DNA of 64,000 nt from Endothia cerciana (GCA_026119935.1 JALRMH010000008.1:1-64000); one strand, 5' to 3'. Counted from the first letter of the stretch, positions 1-12,731 are shown. Made by a program: numbers and translations. Notes: a model not told the origin generated them from the letters alone.

Positions 1-689
1 TATATATTATTTATCTTAATAATATTCTTATCTACTCTAAGACTTTTAAGAAATATAAGCAATATATATAATAAATACTTTAAATGCTTTAAAATATATA
101 TTTCTTAGTAGAACTAATTAAAAGCTACTTTTATATTTAAAAAGTCAACTATTTTAAATATATAATTAAGCTAGGATATATTAAAATGCAAAAAGATAAA
201 ATATAAGCAGTTAAGAACTAACTTATATTAGAGAATATTAAAGATATTAGAGTATTTCTTAAATATATTAACTTCTATTAATAATTTATTAGCAAATATA
301 GCGAAATTGCACGACTATTTATAAATTTTATAAAAAAGAACCTACTCTTCTAATAGAATAAGGAAGAAAACCAGGCCTTTAAGACTATTAAAAAACTAGT
401 TGCTAAAGACTTTATTTTAAAAGAATTAGACCTTTAGAAAGAATATAAGCTATATACTAACTTATTAGATTATATATTTAGTATAGAACTCAATTAATAA
501 AATAATTAAACACGACTACAGATAGTTGCTAACTTCTCGAAGAAACTAAACAGACTAAAGTTATAATATAAAATATTAGATAAAGAACTTATAGCTATAG
601 TAGAAGCATTCAAAGAATAGAAATACTACCTTATAAATATTAAATATATAATTAGAATATTTTTAAACTATAAGAACTTTATAATATTT

Positions 690-912
690 TGTTACGATAA
701 CGGCGCTAGCGGCTTACAGCGCTAGCGGACAACGGCGCTAGCGGCGCACAAGCTATTCTTCTTTAAATAGCTAGCAACTCAGCACACTAGTTCTTTCCTC
801 ACTGCAAGAATCAGTCTCTGTACTAACAAACACCCAGCAGCTATCAATCAGACAGCCTGTTCTCGCTATATTATTATAACTCTGCCGGGCTTATATAATA
901 GGTGTTCTGACA
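690..912 (-). mobile_element. 223-bp solo-LTR-like element, copy 1
   Basis: The unit begins TG and ends CA and is flanked by a 5-bp target duplication TATTT (685-689 and 913-917). It interrupts the pol sequence of Gypsy copy A. Two other copies, both in the opposite orientation, lie at 12398 and 14888. One end carries three tandem GCTAGCG-containing units, which stay GC-rich inside the AT-rich block. TG...CA ends plus a 5-bp duplication are typical of an LTR retrotransposon, so this is best read as a solo LTR. No internal region for this family is present in the window. Confidence 0.75.
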
Positions 913-2481
913 TATTTATAATAACGAAAAACTTTAATAGATAATAAGTAAGATAAGCAGAATATATATTCTAGTTCGATTTTAAAATTACTTATATCTA
1001 AGGTAAAGATAATGCTAGGGCTAATACTTTTAATAAAAGAGCAGATTACTAAGACAAAATTAAAGAAGAAATCTAGGATATCTTTGTAATTAATAAGAAA
1101 GGAGACTTTATCAATATATATAAAGAACTTATAGCAACCTTTAAAATAAGACTATAAAATAGAAATCTTAAACAAATAACTTAAATAGAATAAGATGAAT
1201 ATATCAGAGATGTATATAGCGCTTTAGTATATAGATACTAAGGAATTAGAGCTACTTATAAATAAATTAAAAGATACTAGAACCTACTAGGCTTTAAAAA
1301 AAGAATTAAAGATATTCTATAATAATATAATAATTATAAAAAGAATAAAGTAAAAAGATATAAGCTTTATAAACTATTATAACTTTTACTAGTACTTATA
1401 GCTATTTAGCAGTTAATCAGCTTAAACTTTATTACTAAGCTATTCTTCTTATAAAAACTTTTAATTAAAGTATAGTATAATAGCATTTTAATAGTAATTT
1501 GCAGATTAAGCAAGTATACTTACTTTCTCTCTTATAAAGAAAGCAGTATAGCAGAAGAACTTATATATATATTTCTTAGAACAATTATTGCTAATTATAA
1601 TATGCTAGAAGAAGTAATCTCTAATAAAGATAGAAAGTTCAACTTAAGGTTTTAGACTTTACTTATAAAGCAACTTAAAATACAATATAAAATATCTATA
1701 GTATTCTACTTTTAAATAGATAGATAAATAGAAAGAATAAATCAAATCGTCGAACAGTACCTTTAATACTATACTAATTAAAAACAAGATAACTAAGTTA
1801 ATTTATTACTTTTTATATAGTTTGCTTATAATAGTGCAGATATAAGTATAATAAAGAAATTACTATTCTATATACTCTATAGATATAATTTAACAGCTTA
1901 CTATAAAGTATTATTAAGGGTAAATGCAAAAGTAGTAGATAAAAAGGTTAAGAAAATTAAGAAAACTTAGGAAAAACTTTAATTAGAACTATAATATGTT
2001 TAAAAACAAATAAGACACTATACAAATACTAAAAGAATTAAGAGACTAATTCTATAAAAGAGAGATAAAGTCTACCTTTTTTATAAAAATATTAAGACAA
2101 CTAAGCTTAGCAGTAAGCTTGATTATAAGAAACTAAGACTTTTTAAAATTTTATAATAAACCTTTCTAGTTAACTATAAACTCGCATTACCTTATAAAAT
2201 AAGAATATACTTAATTTTCTACATCTTATTACTAGAACTAGCAGTATAAGAAATACTAATAGATAATATAATAGAAGTTGAAGATAATAAACTAAAATAT
2301 AAGGTAGAAAGGATTCTTAAATATAAAGGAATAAACACTATATAGAAATACTTTATTAAATAGAAAGAATACTCTAATAGCGAAAATATATAGAAACTAC
2401 TAAAAAATCTTTATTACGATTAAAAACTCAGCTAATACTATTAAAAAACTAAAAAGATATTATATATAAGACTCAGTATAA

Positions 2482-2551
2482 GATTAGCTAGAATTCAAAC
2501 TTAAAATCTTTAGCAGGAAAACTAATACTCTATACTATTAAGCTATAAGAT
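2482..2551 (-). repeat. tRNA-like A/B-box sequence in Gypsy copy A
   Basis: On the minus strand the sequence resembles a tRNA gene: a TAGCTTAATAG A-box-like block and a TTTGAATTC B-box-like block, both eroded by RIP. The same unit occurs in the corresponding place in four other copies (3794, 11171, 20034, 27037). I could not fold a canonical anticodon arm, so a functional tRNA is not claimed. Confidence 0.35.
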
Positions 2552-2644
2552 TAGAATATATAGACTTAATGCACAGCACTTTGAATAAAGCAAACTAAAA
2601 CTACTTTATATACTTTAGAAGAAAGCTTAGTTACTACTAGAAGG

Positions 2645-3145
2645 CTAGCTACCTTTACTTAAGAAAGCAGAAGGTTTAGAAACCCTTCTAGCACTTTCTG
2701 ACGAAACGTCCTCTAAAAAAGAAAAATCTAGCAAACCCTTAGACGCCTACTCAGGAACCTCTTGAGGAAGAGGACTTTTAGAAACAAAGCTTTTAGCAGC
2801 CTAACGCTCCCCCTTAGCAGTATAATACTTTACTTTAGCCTCTGCAGCCTCTATATAATCTAACTCCTTTATACGAGTAATATTATAATAAAGGACCTGC
2901 TTTATTTTATCAGACTATAGCCTCTTCTGCTATCAAAGCTGCAGCAGTTCTAACTCCTGTTTCTCGATCTCGTCCTCTAACTTTTAATATTAAGTAGCGA
3001 TATTATAAAGCTCTCTAAGAGTAAAGCTTAAAACATCGCACTTTAAACAACTAAGATAAATACACTTAATGCAGCAGGAGGAATTACTAAGCGAAACCTT
3101 GCAGGTGTTAAAGCTCTGCCTCTTATAGAAAGAATAAGAAGGCAT
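2645..3145 (-). pseudogene. antisense Cys-rich/coiled-coil reading frame, Gypsy copy A (family 1)
   Basis: From the ATG at 3145, minus strand, this 167-codon frame has exactly the length of the homologous frame in copy B (11333-11833). It begins MPSYSFYK, where B reads MPSCSFCE; the Cys-to-Tyr changes are what G-to-A RIP produces. A charged, probably coiled-coil middle and a Ser-rich end follow. Several in-frame stops are explained by CAG-to-TAG or TGG-to-TAG transitions. Function unknown; not a working gene in this copy. Confidence 0.55.
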
Positions 3146-3347
3146 CTCGATGAAGTTCTCTAAGATATAAGCAACTAGGAGATTACGATCTTAAGTACTC
3201 TTCGGAAAAGAAGAAGAAGTCTTCGAGATATAAGAATTTTTAACTTTATCCTTCATCCTGATTAGAAAGGCACAAAGCACAGAAAGGCGAACTAAAGATA
3301 CTTATAAAGAAGATCGTTAGGAATAACAATCGATAGGAGGGAAATAA

Positions 3348-3786
3348 TATTATAACTTATCTAATATGCAAGTTATAAAAACAAGTTAAAGACAACAAGA
3401 GTAAATTGATAAAAGCTTTAACAGCTAGCAGTATAATTATATAACTTAAAGTTAGAGTTATATACGACTATATCGACTATAAGTATAGTTAATATATTTA
3501 GAGAATAACTATATAGAGTCGGCATATAATTTAGATAGTCGGATCTGAAGAGCAGGATATAAAGAAACGAATATTTCCTATAGTTAGATAGATTTTATTA
3601 GTGCTCTTTAGTTGTTAATCTAAGTTCTATATATATATATATTTAAAAGCTTTAAAGGCAGTAAACACTTGCATGCGTTACTTAGTGTATTTCTGTATTT
3701 ATAGGTTTCTACTTTAACACCGCTTTTATTAGTATAAATCTAATCAGTATTTAAGAAATCCTTAGATTACTGCAGTGCTTATTACA
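3348..3786 (+). repeat. Gypsy LTR (copy A 3' LTR)
   Basis: It starts TATTATAAC directly after a purine-rich tract (AGGAGGGAAATAA) and ends ATTACA. In the least mutated copy (27887) the LTR starts TGTTATAAC, so the TG terminus here is RIP-mutated. It is about 36 bp shorter than the 475-bp LTRs downstream. Confidence 0.8.
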
Positions 3787-4679
3787 CAGTATAAGACTAG
3801 CTAGAATTCGAACTTAGGACCTTTAGCAGAGAAACTAACGCTTTATACTATTAAGTTATAAGACTAAAATATTTAAACTTAATATATAGCACTTTGAATA
3901 AAGCAAGACTATAACTACTTTATATACTTTAAAAAGAAGCTTAGTTACTACTAGAAAGCTAGCTATTTTTATTTAAAAAAATAGAAGGTTCGGAAACTCT
4001 TCTAGCACCCCTCGACGAAACATCTTCTCTTAAAAAAGAGAAATCTAGCAAATCTCTAAATACTTACTCAGAAACCTCTTAAAGAAGAAGATCTTTAAGA
4101 ATAAGGCTCTCAGCAGCCCGACGCTTTCTTTTAGCAGCAAAACGCTCTGCCTTAACCTCCTCTGCTTCTAAGCATTCTAACTCTTACAAATTTATTAAGC
4201 TATAACAAATAGCCTGCGTTATATACTCCTTTTATATCTTCTTTTAAATATAAATACAACTAATCTTTATATTAAGAAGCTAGCGCTTTTCTTTTAGATC
4301 TTCTATCTTATCCTCTAACTTTTAATATTAAGCAGAGATATAAAGAAGGTTTGAAGAATTAATAAGCTCTAAAACATTGCACTTAGATTATTGACGATAT
4401 ATATATTCAGAGCAACGAGAAGAGTCTCTAAAAAATATCTTATAAGACAAAAGGCTTTAAGTATTATAAGAAGAATAAAGAACTATATTAATAGTATTAG
4501 AAAGAATAATAAAATAAAGAGACTTTTTCTATTTAGACTTATTAGAGTAAAAATTAAAAGACTTAGGTTTTTTAACTCTGCTTAATATAATAGATTAAGA
4601 AGGTATAAATAAATAAAGGAGTATAATAGAAAACTTATAAGAAGATTATTAAAAATAATAATTAATAAAAGGAAAATAA
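3787..4679 (+). mobile_element. post-pol spacer of a Gypsy element trapped between two LTRs
   Basis: The segment between the LTRs at 3348 and 4680 contains only the region that normally lies between chromodomain and 3' LTR: the tRNA-like unit (3794-3863) and a partial antisense frame whose Cys-rich start is lost. LTR-spacer-LTR is thus a 1.77-kb deletion derivative (3348-5117) without gag or pol. Unequal recombination or internal deletion would produce it. Confidence 0.6.
3794..3863 (-). repeat. tRNA-like A/B-box sequence in the deletion derivative
   Basis: This homologue of the unit at 11171 lies just inside the LTR at 3348. On the minus strand the B-box-like block AAGTTCGAATTC is well kept. 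Confidence 0.35.
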
Positions 4680-5117
4680 TATTATAACTTATTTAATATA
4701 CAAGTTATAAAACAGATTAAGAATAATAAAAATAAGCTAATAAAGGCTCTAATAGCTAGTAGTATAATTATATATTTTAAAGTTAAAATTATAAAGAATA
4801 TATAGTTAATATAGTTAACTATTAACTCTATCGACTACTTGATAGAGTTGATTATCAACTCTATCGACTTATATTAAAGAGCAGAGTATATAGAGACGAA
4901 TATTTTCTATAGTTAAATAAATTTTATTAGTGCTTTTTAGTTGTTAATTTAAGTATTAGATTACTTTATACTCTAATAGCTTTAAAAGTAATAAATATTT
5001 ATATATAGACTCTAGTTGTATTTCTATTTTTAAAGCTTTTTACTTTAATACTGCTCTTATTAGTATAAACTCTTTATATATTTAAAGAATCTCCGGATTA
5101 CTATAGTGCTTATTACA
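4680..5117 (+). repeat. Gypsy LTR (right LTR of the deletion derivative)
   Basis: It starts TATTATAACTT after the purine-rich tract AAAAGGAAAATAA and ends TATTACA. At 438 bp it is nearly the same length as the LTR at 3348, suggesting these two belong to one sub-lineage. Confidence 0.78.
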
Positions 5118-5434
5118 ATATAGCTAGCGCACTTTAAAGAGAACTAGTTAGTAAAGACTTAACAGATATAATAGCAAAGCAGCAGCGAGATTGCAGGGAT
5201 ATAAGAGCAGAGAGATATATAAAAATATAGTTATAAAGAAGTTTTATAAAAAATACAGAATATAAAAAGAAAAGAGGAAAAGAAGTAAGCAAGAAATTAC
5301 AAGTAAGAGAAGGAGCATTTATAAAAAAAAAAGCAAAAGCGCTAGTGCAGCGCTTAATAAGTGCTGCTACTTTTTATTTTAAAAAAAACAGCAAAAAGGC
5401 AATAATATAATAAAGGCATTATAAAAGCGTTATA
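5118..5434. other. unassigned AT-rich segment
   Basis: No match to the other repeats in the window was found. The plus strand reads through stretches rich in Arg, Lys and Glu (for example KQQRDCRDIRAERY near 5170-5215), which may be a remnant of a coding sequence from an unidentified element. An inverted repeat around AGCGCTAGTGCAGCGCT lies near 5338-5356. Confidence 0.3.
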
Positions 5435-5983
5435 AATGTAAGATAATAAATAAGTAGTTATTTAATATAAATAACGAATAAGGAAATATATAAGAAAATA
5501 GCTTATATAATAAGCTAAAGATATAAAATTACTTTAAAAAGTATAGGAGAATAAGTATTGTAATAGATATATTGTTATTGTTATTAGTTTTCTTATTTTC
5601 TTACTACTTCTACTTCTTTTTTCTAAATAAGAGAGAAGCTTACTATATATAGTTGTAAGCTATTATTCTAGAGTATTTTATCTTACAGTTGATTTCTAAG
5701 CATTATAAATCAACGTAGTATCTTTTATCTAATATATTCGGAAAGATATTCTGTAGAGGGTGTAGTAGAAGATATAGTTTTGCTAGTAGCAAAATCATAG
5801 TTTCTCAAATGTTCTAGCACGTTTTGATTACGTAATTGCTTACGTAATCAACTATATATATATTATTATATTATATATATATATAGTGTATAGCAGTATA
5901 AAATATAAAGTTATTGGCTATAAAGCTTGTTTAGTTATTAAGATATTTAGAAATAAAGATTGATTTCAAAAATATTATTTCTT
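5435..5983 (+). mobile_element. half copy of the long-inverted-repeat element
   Basis: This stretch matches the centre and right arm of the element at 17281-18261, ending at the shared ATTATTTCTT, but lacks the left arm. It is more AT-rich than the 17-kb copy, with further C-to-T changes. No protein-coding content is visible. Downstream (5984-6079) is a short unassigned AT-rich segment before Gypsy gag sequence begins. Confidence 0.6.
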
Positions 5984-8900
5984 GTTATATCTTCTTTATT
6001 TGTTATTAGATTATTACAAAAATAAGTATTATTATAAAGCTCTTTATTTCTAGTATTATAGCATATAATCTTATAATAATATATGCTTATAATAAGAAGA
6101 TAAAAACCTTATAGAATATTATTATAAAAGACTTAAAAATAAAGTTAAAGATAAAATCTCTAAGTAAGATTAGTTTAAGGACTTTGCAATATTTATAAAT
6201 ACAGCTATTAGAATTAATAACTGTCTTTATAAATAACAAATAGAGAAATCTAAAAAGAGAGGAAGCTAACTAATATAGCGCTCGCTGCTGAATACTAACA
6301 GAAAGTTCTAACTTAAAAATCAAAGTAAAACCTAGCGCTAGAGTATAATATAGAGCAGGAGTACTTATACTAGACTAATAGAACTAGATATAGCAAACTA
6401 TTAGTTTATAAAAAGACTAAGTAGCAGTATAAAATACTTTAATTATAAGAAGTATAAGCACTTTATAAAAGAATGCAAATAACCTAAGAAGCTATATTAA
6501 TAACTAGTTTAAGAAGAATAATAAGTAAATATCCTCTAATAATAAAAATTTAATTATCTAAGTAAAAATATCTTACTAAAGTAAGTATTAGATTCTATTA
6601 ATAACTATAAATACTTTAACCAGATATTTTATTATAACGACGAATACTTAATACACTTTTTAACAAAAAAAGACTTAAAATAGTTCTTTAAAGTACTTAA
6701 AAAAATATAATAATTAGTAATAGGTAAAAAAGGCTTGATCTATAATATAGTCTTAAATAATAATAACTCAGACTGTTCTAGCACTTTTAAAAAGAAATTT
6801 AAAAGAAAGATTTAAGAACTTAAAAATAAAGACTTAGGACTATACCTGATAGCTTATTATAAAGAATACCTCTTATTCTAAGTAGTTATAGAAATTATAA
6901 AGGAAGAAACTCCTTAAGACTAATAACTAGACAAATTGCTAGAACTTATTACTCTTAAGATAAAAGATAAAAATACTATAAGTAAAGAGAAAACTTATAA
7001 TTAAGACTTAGACTAGAGATAGATCACTCTAAAATTGAAAATCAAATATATAATATATAGGTTTAATTTTAAAAGCTTTTTTATTATAATACTTATTTAA
7101 AATATCAACGCTAAATAGTTAAAAGATCTTAGAATCAGCTTAATTTATAGAAACTATTATAAACTTGTATAAATTTTATATATATATTATAGCTGCAGAA
7201 TATATTTTATAGAGAAGATGAAATATAAGTAGTTTTTAGTTAGAAAATAAAGCTAAATTATCTAGGTAGTTAAGGAACTCTATTTATAATTTAAAGAAGT
7301 TCTTAATAGAAAATATAACAACGCTTATATCAGATTGCTAGATAATTGCTTTAAAAAATGCATTAATAAGAAAATCAGATAGTAGTAATACAAGATAACT
7401 AACTGCACTATTTATATTTATAATAAAGTTCGGAACTAGTATAAATACTAGAATAATAAAGAATAATGCAAGTATAGCTAATAATAAGCTAGAAGGCTAG
7501 CTTAGAAAGTAGCTTATAAAGCAAAAGAATTCTTAAAAAGAAAGGATTGCTTATAATAAGACTATAGATAATTAGAGCTTAAAGATCTTTATATACTGCA
7601 GAAAAGAATTATATATATATAAAATTAAATGCTTATATCAGCAGGAAGAGATATAGCGTATTATTAAATAATAACGCTTAAAGAAACTTTATTTTATTAG
7701 TAATTATTAATAAAGTATAATTATAATAATATTAGAAGGAAAAACTCTATTAACTTAATATTATAAAAAGATAACTAGTTGCATATAACTAAGGCGTAAT
7801 TAATAAAGAGACTAATTATCTACTTGTTTTAATCTAAGAATGTACAACCTTTATTATATTAGATATTATAGATATAATATATTATAAACTAATTATAAAA
7901 CTTCTTTAGCTTAAAGAGTATAATCCTCGAATCGATTAAACTACTAGCTAAATCTTTTAGAAATAAGCTATATCTATAGAAAAGGTTGTAATTAAGGGCG
8001 AAGGATCGGATTCAGTTACTGAGAAGTACTTAAGAAAGAAGGCCTTAAACAAACCTACAAATACCTTCAAATCAGCAGAGCTAATAGCTTCTAGAGAAGA
8101 ATCTAGCAACGATAAACTTAAAAAAGTGCTAAGGCATTAGCAGGTTAATATAATAACGAGTGTATGCAGGCTTAAAGATACTCGGCCTGACTCAGAGCAA
8201 CAGCAGAAATACAGACTCTAGAATTATAAGGAAATTCTATAACTAGGGCTCCTAGATATTAATAAGAGATACAGAAAGAAAAAACTATCTTTAAACAGAA
8301 ACACTTAACAGTACTTACTATTTCTTCAAATAATAAAAACAGAAAACAACAGATTGATACTATTATTCGCTAGAATACTACGAGAGTACTATAAATTTAC
8401 AAAACTGTTCTAAAGCAAGCTAAATATAAGACTTTTAAATATAGCTTATATAATTATAAAATACTATTTAAGGAAGGAACTTAGCTATAGTTTTTCCTTA
8501 TTTATAAACTTGACGAAGCAAGGTTAAAAGCATTTAAAGAGTACTTTAATAAGAACTTTAAAAGAAAATATATCAGACTATCCTGATCGCTAGCAGGATA
8601 CTTAATCCTATTTATACTAAAGAAAAACAAAAAGCTTAAGCTCTGTATAGACTATAGAGAGCTTAATAATATTACTAAGAAGAACTAGTATTTCTTGCTA
8701 CTATTTAAGGAAATTAAGGATCAATTGCAAGGTGTATAATAGTTTATAGCGCTTAACTTTAAAGAAGGTTACTACTATATCTATATTAAAGAAGAAAAAG
8801 AATAAAAGACAGCATTCCGAACACGCTATAAACACTATAAATACTTAGTTATACCTTTCAGATTAACTAATATATTAGCATTTTTTTAAGAAATAATCAA

Positions 8901-11170
8901 CTATATCCTCTACGAATTTTTAAATATTATATATATTATTTACCTTAACGATATCTTTATCTACTCTAGGACTCTTAAAGAATATAAACAATATATATAA
9001 CAAATACTTTAGATACTTTAAAACGCATATCTTTTAGTAGAACTAACTAAAAGCTACTTTTATATTTAAAAAGTCAACTACCTCAGATATATAATTAAGC
9101 TAGAATATATTAGAATATAAAAGAATAAAATATAAGCAGTTAAAAACTAGCCTAAGCTAAGAAACATTAAGAACGTTAGAGTATTCTTTAGATATATTAA
9201 CTTCTACTAATAATTTATTAGCAAATATAGCGAAATCGTATAACTATTTATAGACTTTATGAAAAAGAACTTACTTTTTTAATAAAATAAGAAAGAAAAC
9301 TAAGCTTTTAAAACTATTAAAGAACTAATTACTAAAGACCTTATTTTAAAGGAATCAGACTCTTAGAGAGAATATAAGCTATATACTAACTTATCAGATT
9401 ACACGCTTAATGCAAAATTTAATTAACAAGACGATTAAAATAACTATAAATAGTTGCTAACTTTTCGAAGAAATTAAACAAATTAGAGTTATAATATAAA
9501 ACACTAGATAAGGAACTTATATCTATAGTAGAAGCATTTAAAGAATAAGAATACTACTTTATAAATGCTAAATATATAATTAAAGTGTTTTCAAACTATA
9601 AGAACTTTATTATATTTATAACGATGAAAAACCTTAACAGATAACAAGATAAGTAGAATACTTATTCTAGTTCGATTTTAGAATTACTTATATCTAAGGC
9701 AAGGATAACGCTAAGGCTGATGCTCTTAGCAAAAGAGCTGATTACTAGAATAAGATTAAGGAAGAAATCTAGAATATCTTTATAATTAACGAAGAAAGAA
9801 ACTTTATCAACGCATATAAGGAACTTGCAGCAACCTTCAGGATAAAACTATAAGATAATAACCTTGAATAAATAACTTAGATAGAACAAGACGAATATAT
9901 TAAGAATATATATAGCGCCTTAGTATACAGATACTAAGGAATCAGGGCTACTTATAAACGAATTAAGAGATACTAAAACTTACTAGGCTTTAAGAAAAGG
10001 ATTAAAAACATTCTATAATAATGCAATAATTGCAAAAAGAATAAAGCAGAAAGATATAAGCTTTATAAATTACTATAACCCTTATTAATACTTATAGCTA
10101 TTTAGTAATTAATTAGCTTAGACTTTATTACTAAGCTATCTCTTTTATAAAAATCTTTAACTAAAGTATAATATAATAGTATTTTAATAGTAGTTTATAG
10201 ACTAAGTAAGTATATTTACTTTCTCCTTTATAAGGAAAGTAGTATAGTAGAAGAACTTGTATATATATTTCTTAAAATAATCATCGCAAACTATAGTATG
10301 CTAGAAGAAGTAATCTCTAATAGAGATAGAAAGTTCAACTTAAGATTTTAGACTTTACTTATAAAGCAGCTTAAAGTATAATATAAAATATCTATAATAT
10401 TCTATTCTTAAATAGACAGACAGATAAAAAGAATAAATTAAATTATTAAATAGTACCTTTAACACTATACTAACTAGGAATAAGACAACTAGGTTGACTT
10501 ATTACCTCTTATATAATTTGCTTATAATAGTGTAAATATAAGTATAATAAAGAAATTACTATTCTATATACTTTATAAATATAATTTAACAGCTTATTAT
10601 AAAGCATTGCTAGAGGTAGATACAGAAGTAGTAGAAAAAAGAGTTAAGAAAATTAAGAAAACCTAGGAAAAACTCTAGTTAGAACTATAATATATTTAAA
10701 AACAAATAATATACTACGCAAATATAAAAAGGATTAAGAGACTAATCTTATAAGAGGGAGATAAAGTCTACCTTCTCTGTAAAAACATTAAAATAATTAG
10801 GCCTAGCAGCAAGCTTAACTATAAGAAACTAAGACTCTTTAAAATTTTACAATAAATCTCCCTAGTTAACTACGAACTCGCATTACCTTATAGAATAAAG
10901 ATATACCTGGTTTTCTATATCTTATTACTAGAACTAACAGTATAGAAAATACTAATAGACGATATAATAGAAATCGAAAATAACAAACCAGAATATAAAG
11001 TAGAAAGGATTCTTAAGTATAAAGAGATAAACACTATACGAGAATACTTTATTAAATAGAAAGGATATCCTAATAGCGAAAATATATAAGAACTACTAAA
11101 GAACCTCTACTACAACTAAAAACTTAGCTAATACTATTAAAAAAGTACTATATATAAGACTCAGTACAAG

Positions 11171-11240
11171 ACTAGCTAAGATTCGAACCTAGGACCTTTA
11201 GCAGGAAGATTAACACTCTACACTACTAAGCTATAAGACT
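11171..11240 (-). repeat. tRNA-like A/B-box sequence in Gypsy copy B
   Basis: Best-preserved example with copy E. On the minus strand it reads TAGCTTAGTAGTGTAGAG (A-box-like) and, some 30 bases later, AGGTTCGAATC (matches the eukaryotic B-box core GGTTCGANTC). The intervening anticodon-arm region does not fold canonically, so it may be a tRNA-derived relic. Confidence 0.4.
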
Positions 11241-11332
11241 AAGATATATAGACTTAATATATAGCACTTTGAATAAAGCAAACTACAGCTACCCTATATA
11301 CTTTAGGAAGAAGTCTAGTTACTACTAGAAGG

Positions 11333-11833
11333 CTAGCTACCTTTACTAAAGAGAATGAAAGACGCGGAAACCCTTTTAGCACCCCCTGACGAAACATCCT
11401 CTAGAAAGGAAAAATCCAACAACCTCTTAGACACTTACTCAGAAACCTCCTGAGGAAGAGGACTCTTAGGAACAAGGCTCTCAGCAGCCCGACGCTCCCC
11501 CTTAGCAGCACGACGCTCTGCCTTAGCCTCTGCAGCCTCTACATAGTCTAACTCCTCCACACGAGTAATGCTATAATGAAGGGCCTGCTTCATCTTATCA
11601 GACTATAATCTCTTCTGCTGTTAAAGCTGCAGCAACTCCAACTCCTATTTCTCGATCTCGTCCTCTAGCTTTCGATGCTAAGTAGCGATATTGCGAAGCT
11701 CTCTAGGAGTAGGACCTAGGACGTCACACTTCGAGCGACCTAGGCGAACGCACTTAGTGCAGCGAGAGGAGTCACTAGGCAAAACCTTGCAGGTGTTAAG
11801 GCCTTGTCCCTCACAGAAAGAACAAGAAGGCAT
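11333..11833 (-). pseudogene. antisense Cys-rich/coiled-coil reading frame, Gypsy copy B (family 1)
   Basis: The 167-codon frame begins MPSCSFCEGQGLNTCK and has Cys at about residues 4, 7, 15, 25, 28 and 36. Spacing C-x2-C-x7-C-x9-C-x2-C-x7-C suggests a metal-binding cluster. Residues 55-115 are charged, with a likely coiled coil (RKLEDEIEK, EAAEAKAERRAAK). Five internal TAG or TGA codons are explicable by RIP of Gln or Trp codons. An open frame continues upstream to 11986 without a stop, but the ATG at 11833 is the one conserved in the other copies. Lies antisense to the retrotransposon between pol and LTR. Role unknown. Confidence 0.55.
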
Positions 11834-12033
11834 CTCGACAAAGTTCTCAAGGATGCGAGCAACTAAGAAATCATAATCTTGGGTACTCTTCGGAAAAGAA
11901 GAAGAAGTCTTCGAGATGCGAGAATTTTTGACTTTGTCTTTTATCCTAATTAGGAAGGCACAAAGCACGAAAAGAGTCAGGGACACTCACAAAAAGAGAT
12001 CATTAAGAACAATAATCAATAGGAGGGAGATAA

Positions 12034-12731
12034 TGTTATAACCTATCTAATATACAGATTATAATAACAAGTGCAGCAACAAGCTACTTAGAGTAGACCT
12101 TTTAAAATAATAGAAGTTTAATACTTACCTTTAATAAGATACGAGTTATAATTATATAACCTAAGGTTAAGGTTATATATAACTATATTAGCTAGGAGTA
12201 TAGTTAATATATTTAGGAAATAACTATATAGAATCAATATATAGTCTAAATATTCGGAACTGAAGAGCAGAGTATATAGAAATAAGCGTTTCCTATATTT
12301 AGATAGATTTTATTAGTGCTCTTTAGTTATTAATCTAAGTTCTAAGTCTAAGTACACACTTAGAAGCTCTAAAGGTAATGAACACTCGCACAAGTTATAT
12401 CAGAACACCTATTATATAAGCCCGGCAGAGTTACAATGATATAGCGAGAACAGGCTGTTTGATTAATAGCTGCTGGGTGTCTGTTAATATAGAGACTGAT
12501 TCTTGCAGTGTAGAAAGAATTAGTGTGCTGAGTCGCTAGCTATTTGAAGAGGAATAGCCTGTGCGCTGCTAGCGCCGTTGTCCGCTAGCGCCGTAGGCTA
12601 CTAGCGCCGTTGTCGTGACAGGTTACTTAGTGTATTTCTGTATTCACAGGTTTCTACTTTAATACTGCTCTTGTTAGCATAAACCTAATTAGTATTTAAA
12701 GAATTCTTAAATTACTGCAGTACTTATTACA
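12034..12731 (+). repeat. Gypsy 3' LTR of copy B, split by a 223-bp insertion
   Basis: Starts TGTTATAACC after the purine tract and ends TTATTACA. The span of 698 bp equals a 475-bp LTR plus the 223-bp solo-LTR-like insertion at 12398-12620. Confidence 0.85.
12398..12620 (+). mobile_element. 223-bp solo-LTR-like element, copy 2
   Basis: Inserted in the Gypsy LTR. Flanking 5-mers are AGTTA (12393-12397) and GGTTA (12621-12625); the intact LTR sequence elsewhere reads GGTTA, so this is a 5-bp duplication with one RIP-type change. The 3' end carries the GC-rich direct repeats (GCTAGCGCCGT). Confidence 0.75.

Larger units (their letters stand above)
1..3347 (+). mobile_element. Ty3/Gypsy chromovirus copy A, 3' part of pol, RIP-degraded
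   Basis: The window opens inside reverse transcriptase: the first bases correspond to the YLDD-type catalytic box as seen in better-preserved copies. RNase H, integrase and a chromodomain follow in the same order as in copy E. Near 2300-2400 the chromodomain remnant can be read as a KWKGYPNSEN-type motif once TAG codons are taken as mutated Trp codons. Many TAA/TAG stops and extreme TpA richness indicate RIP. The copy is interrupted by a 223-bp LTR-like insertion (690-912). After the chromodomain comes a tRNA-like segment, then an antisense reading frame, then a purine-rich stretch next to the LTR at 3348. The 5' part lies outside the window. It cannot be functional. Confidence 0.88.
6080..12033 (+). 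mobile_element. Ty3/Gypsy chromovirus copy B, gag-pol internal region, RIP-degraded
   Basis: Starts within gag (collinear with copy E from about 22010) and continues through protease, reverse transcriptase (about 8500-8960), RNase H (about 9300-9760), integrase (about 9900-10600) and a chromodomain near 11030-11110. The tRNA-like unit (11171-11240), the antisense frame (11333-11833) and a purine tract AGGAGGGAGATAA abutting the 3' LTR follow. The 5' LTR and gag start are missing. Dense stop codons and TpA excess show RIP; the 3' kilobase is less damaged than pol. Confidence 0.88.

Noticed and set aside
4391..4585. 64-codon open frame in the AT-rich block
   Set aside because: Lys/Arg/Ile-rich reading of RIP-mutated DNA within a Gypsy spacer; expected by chance.
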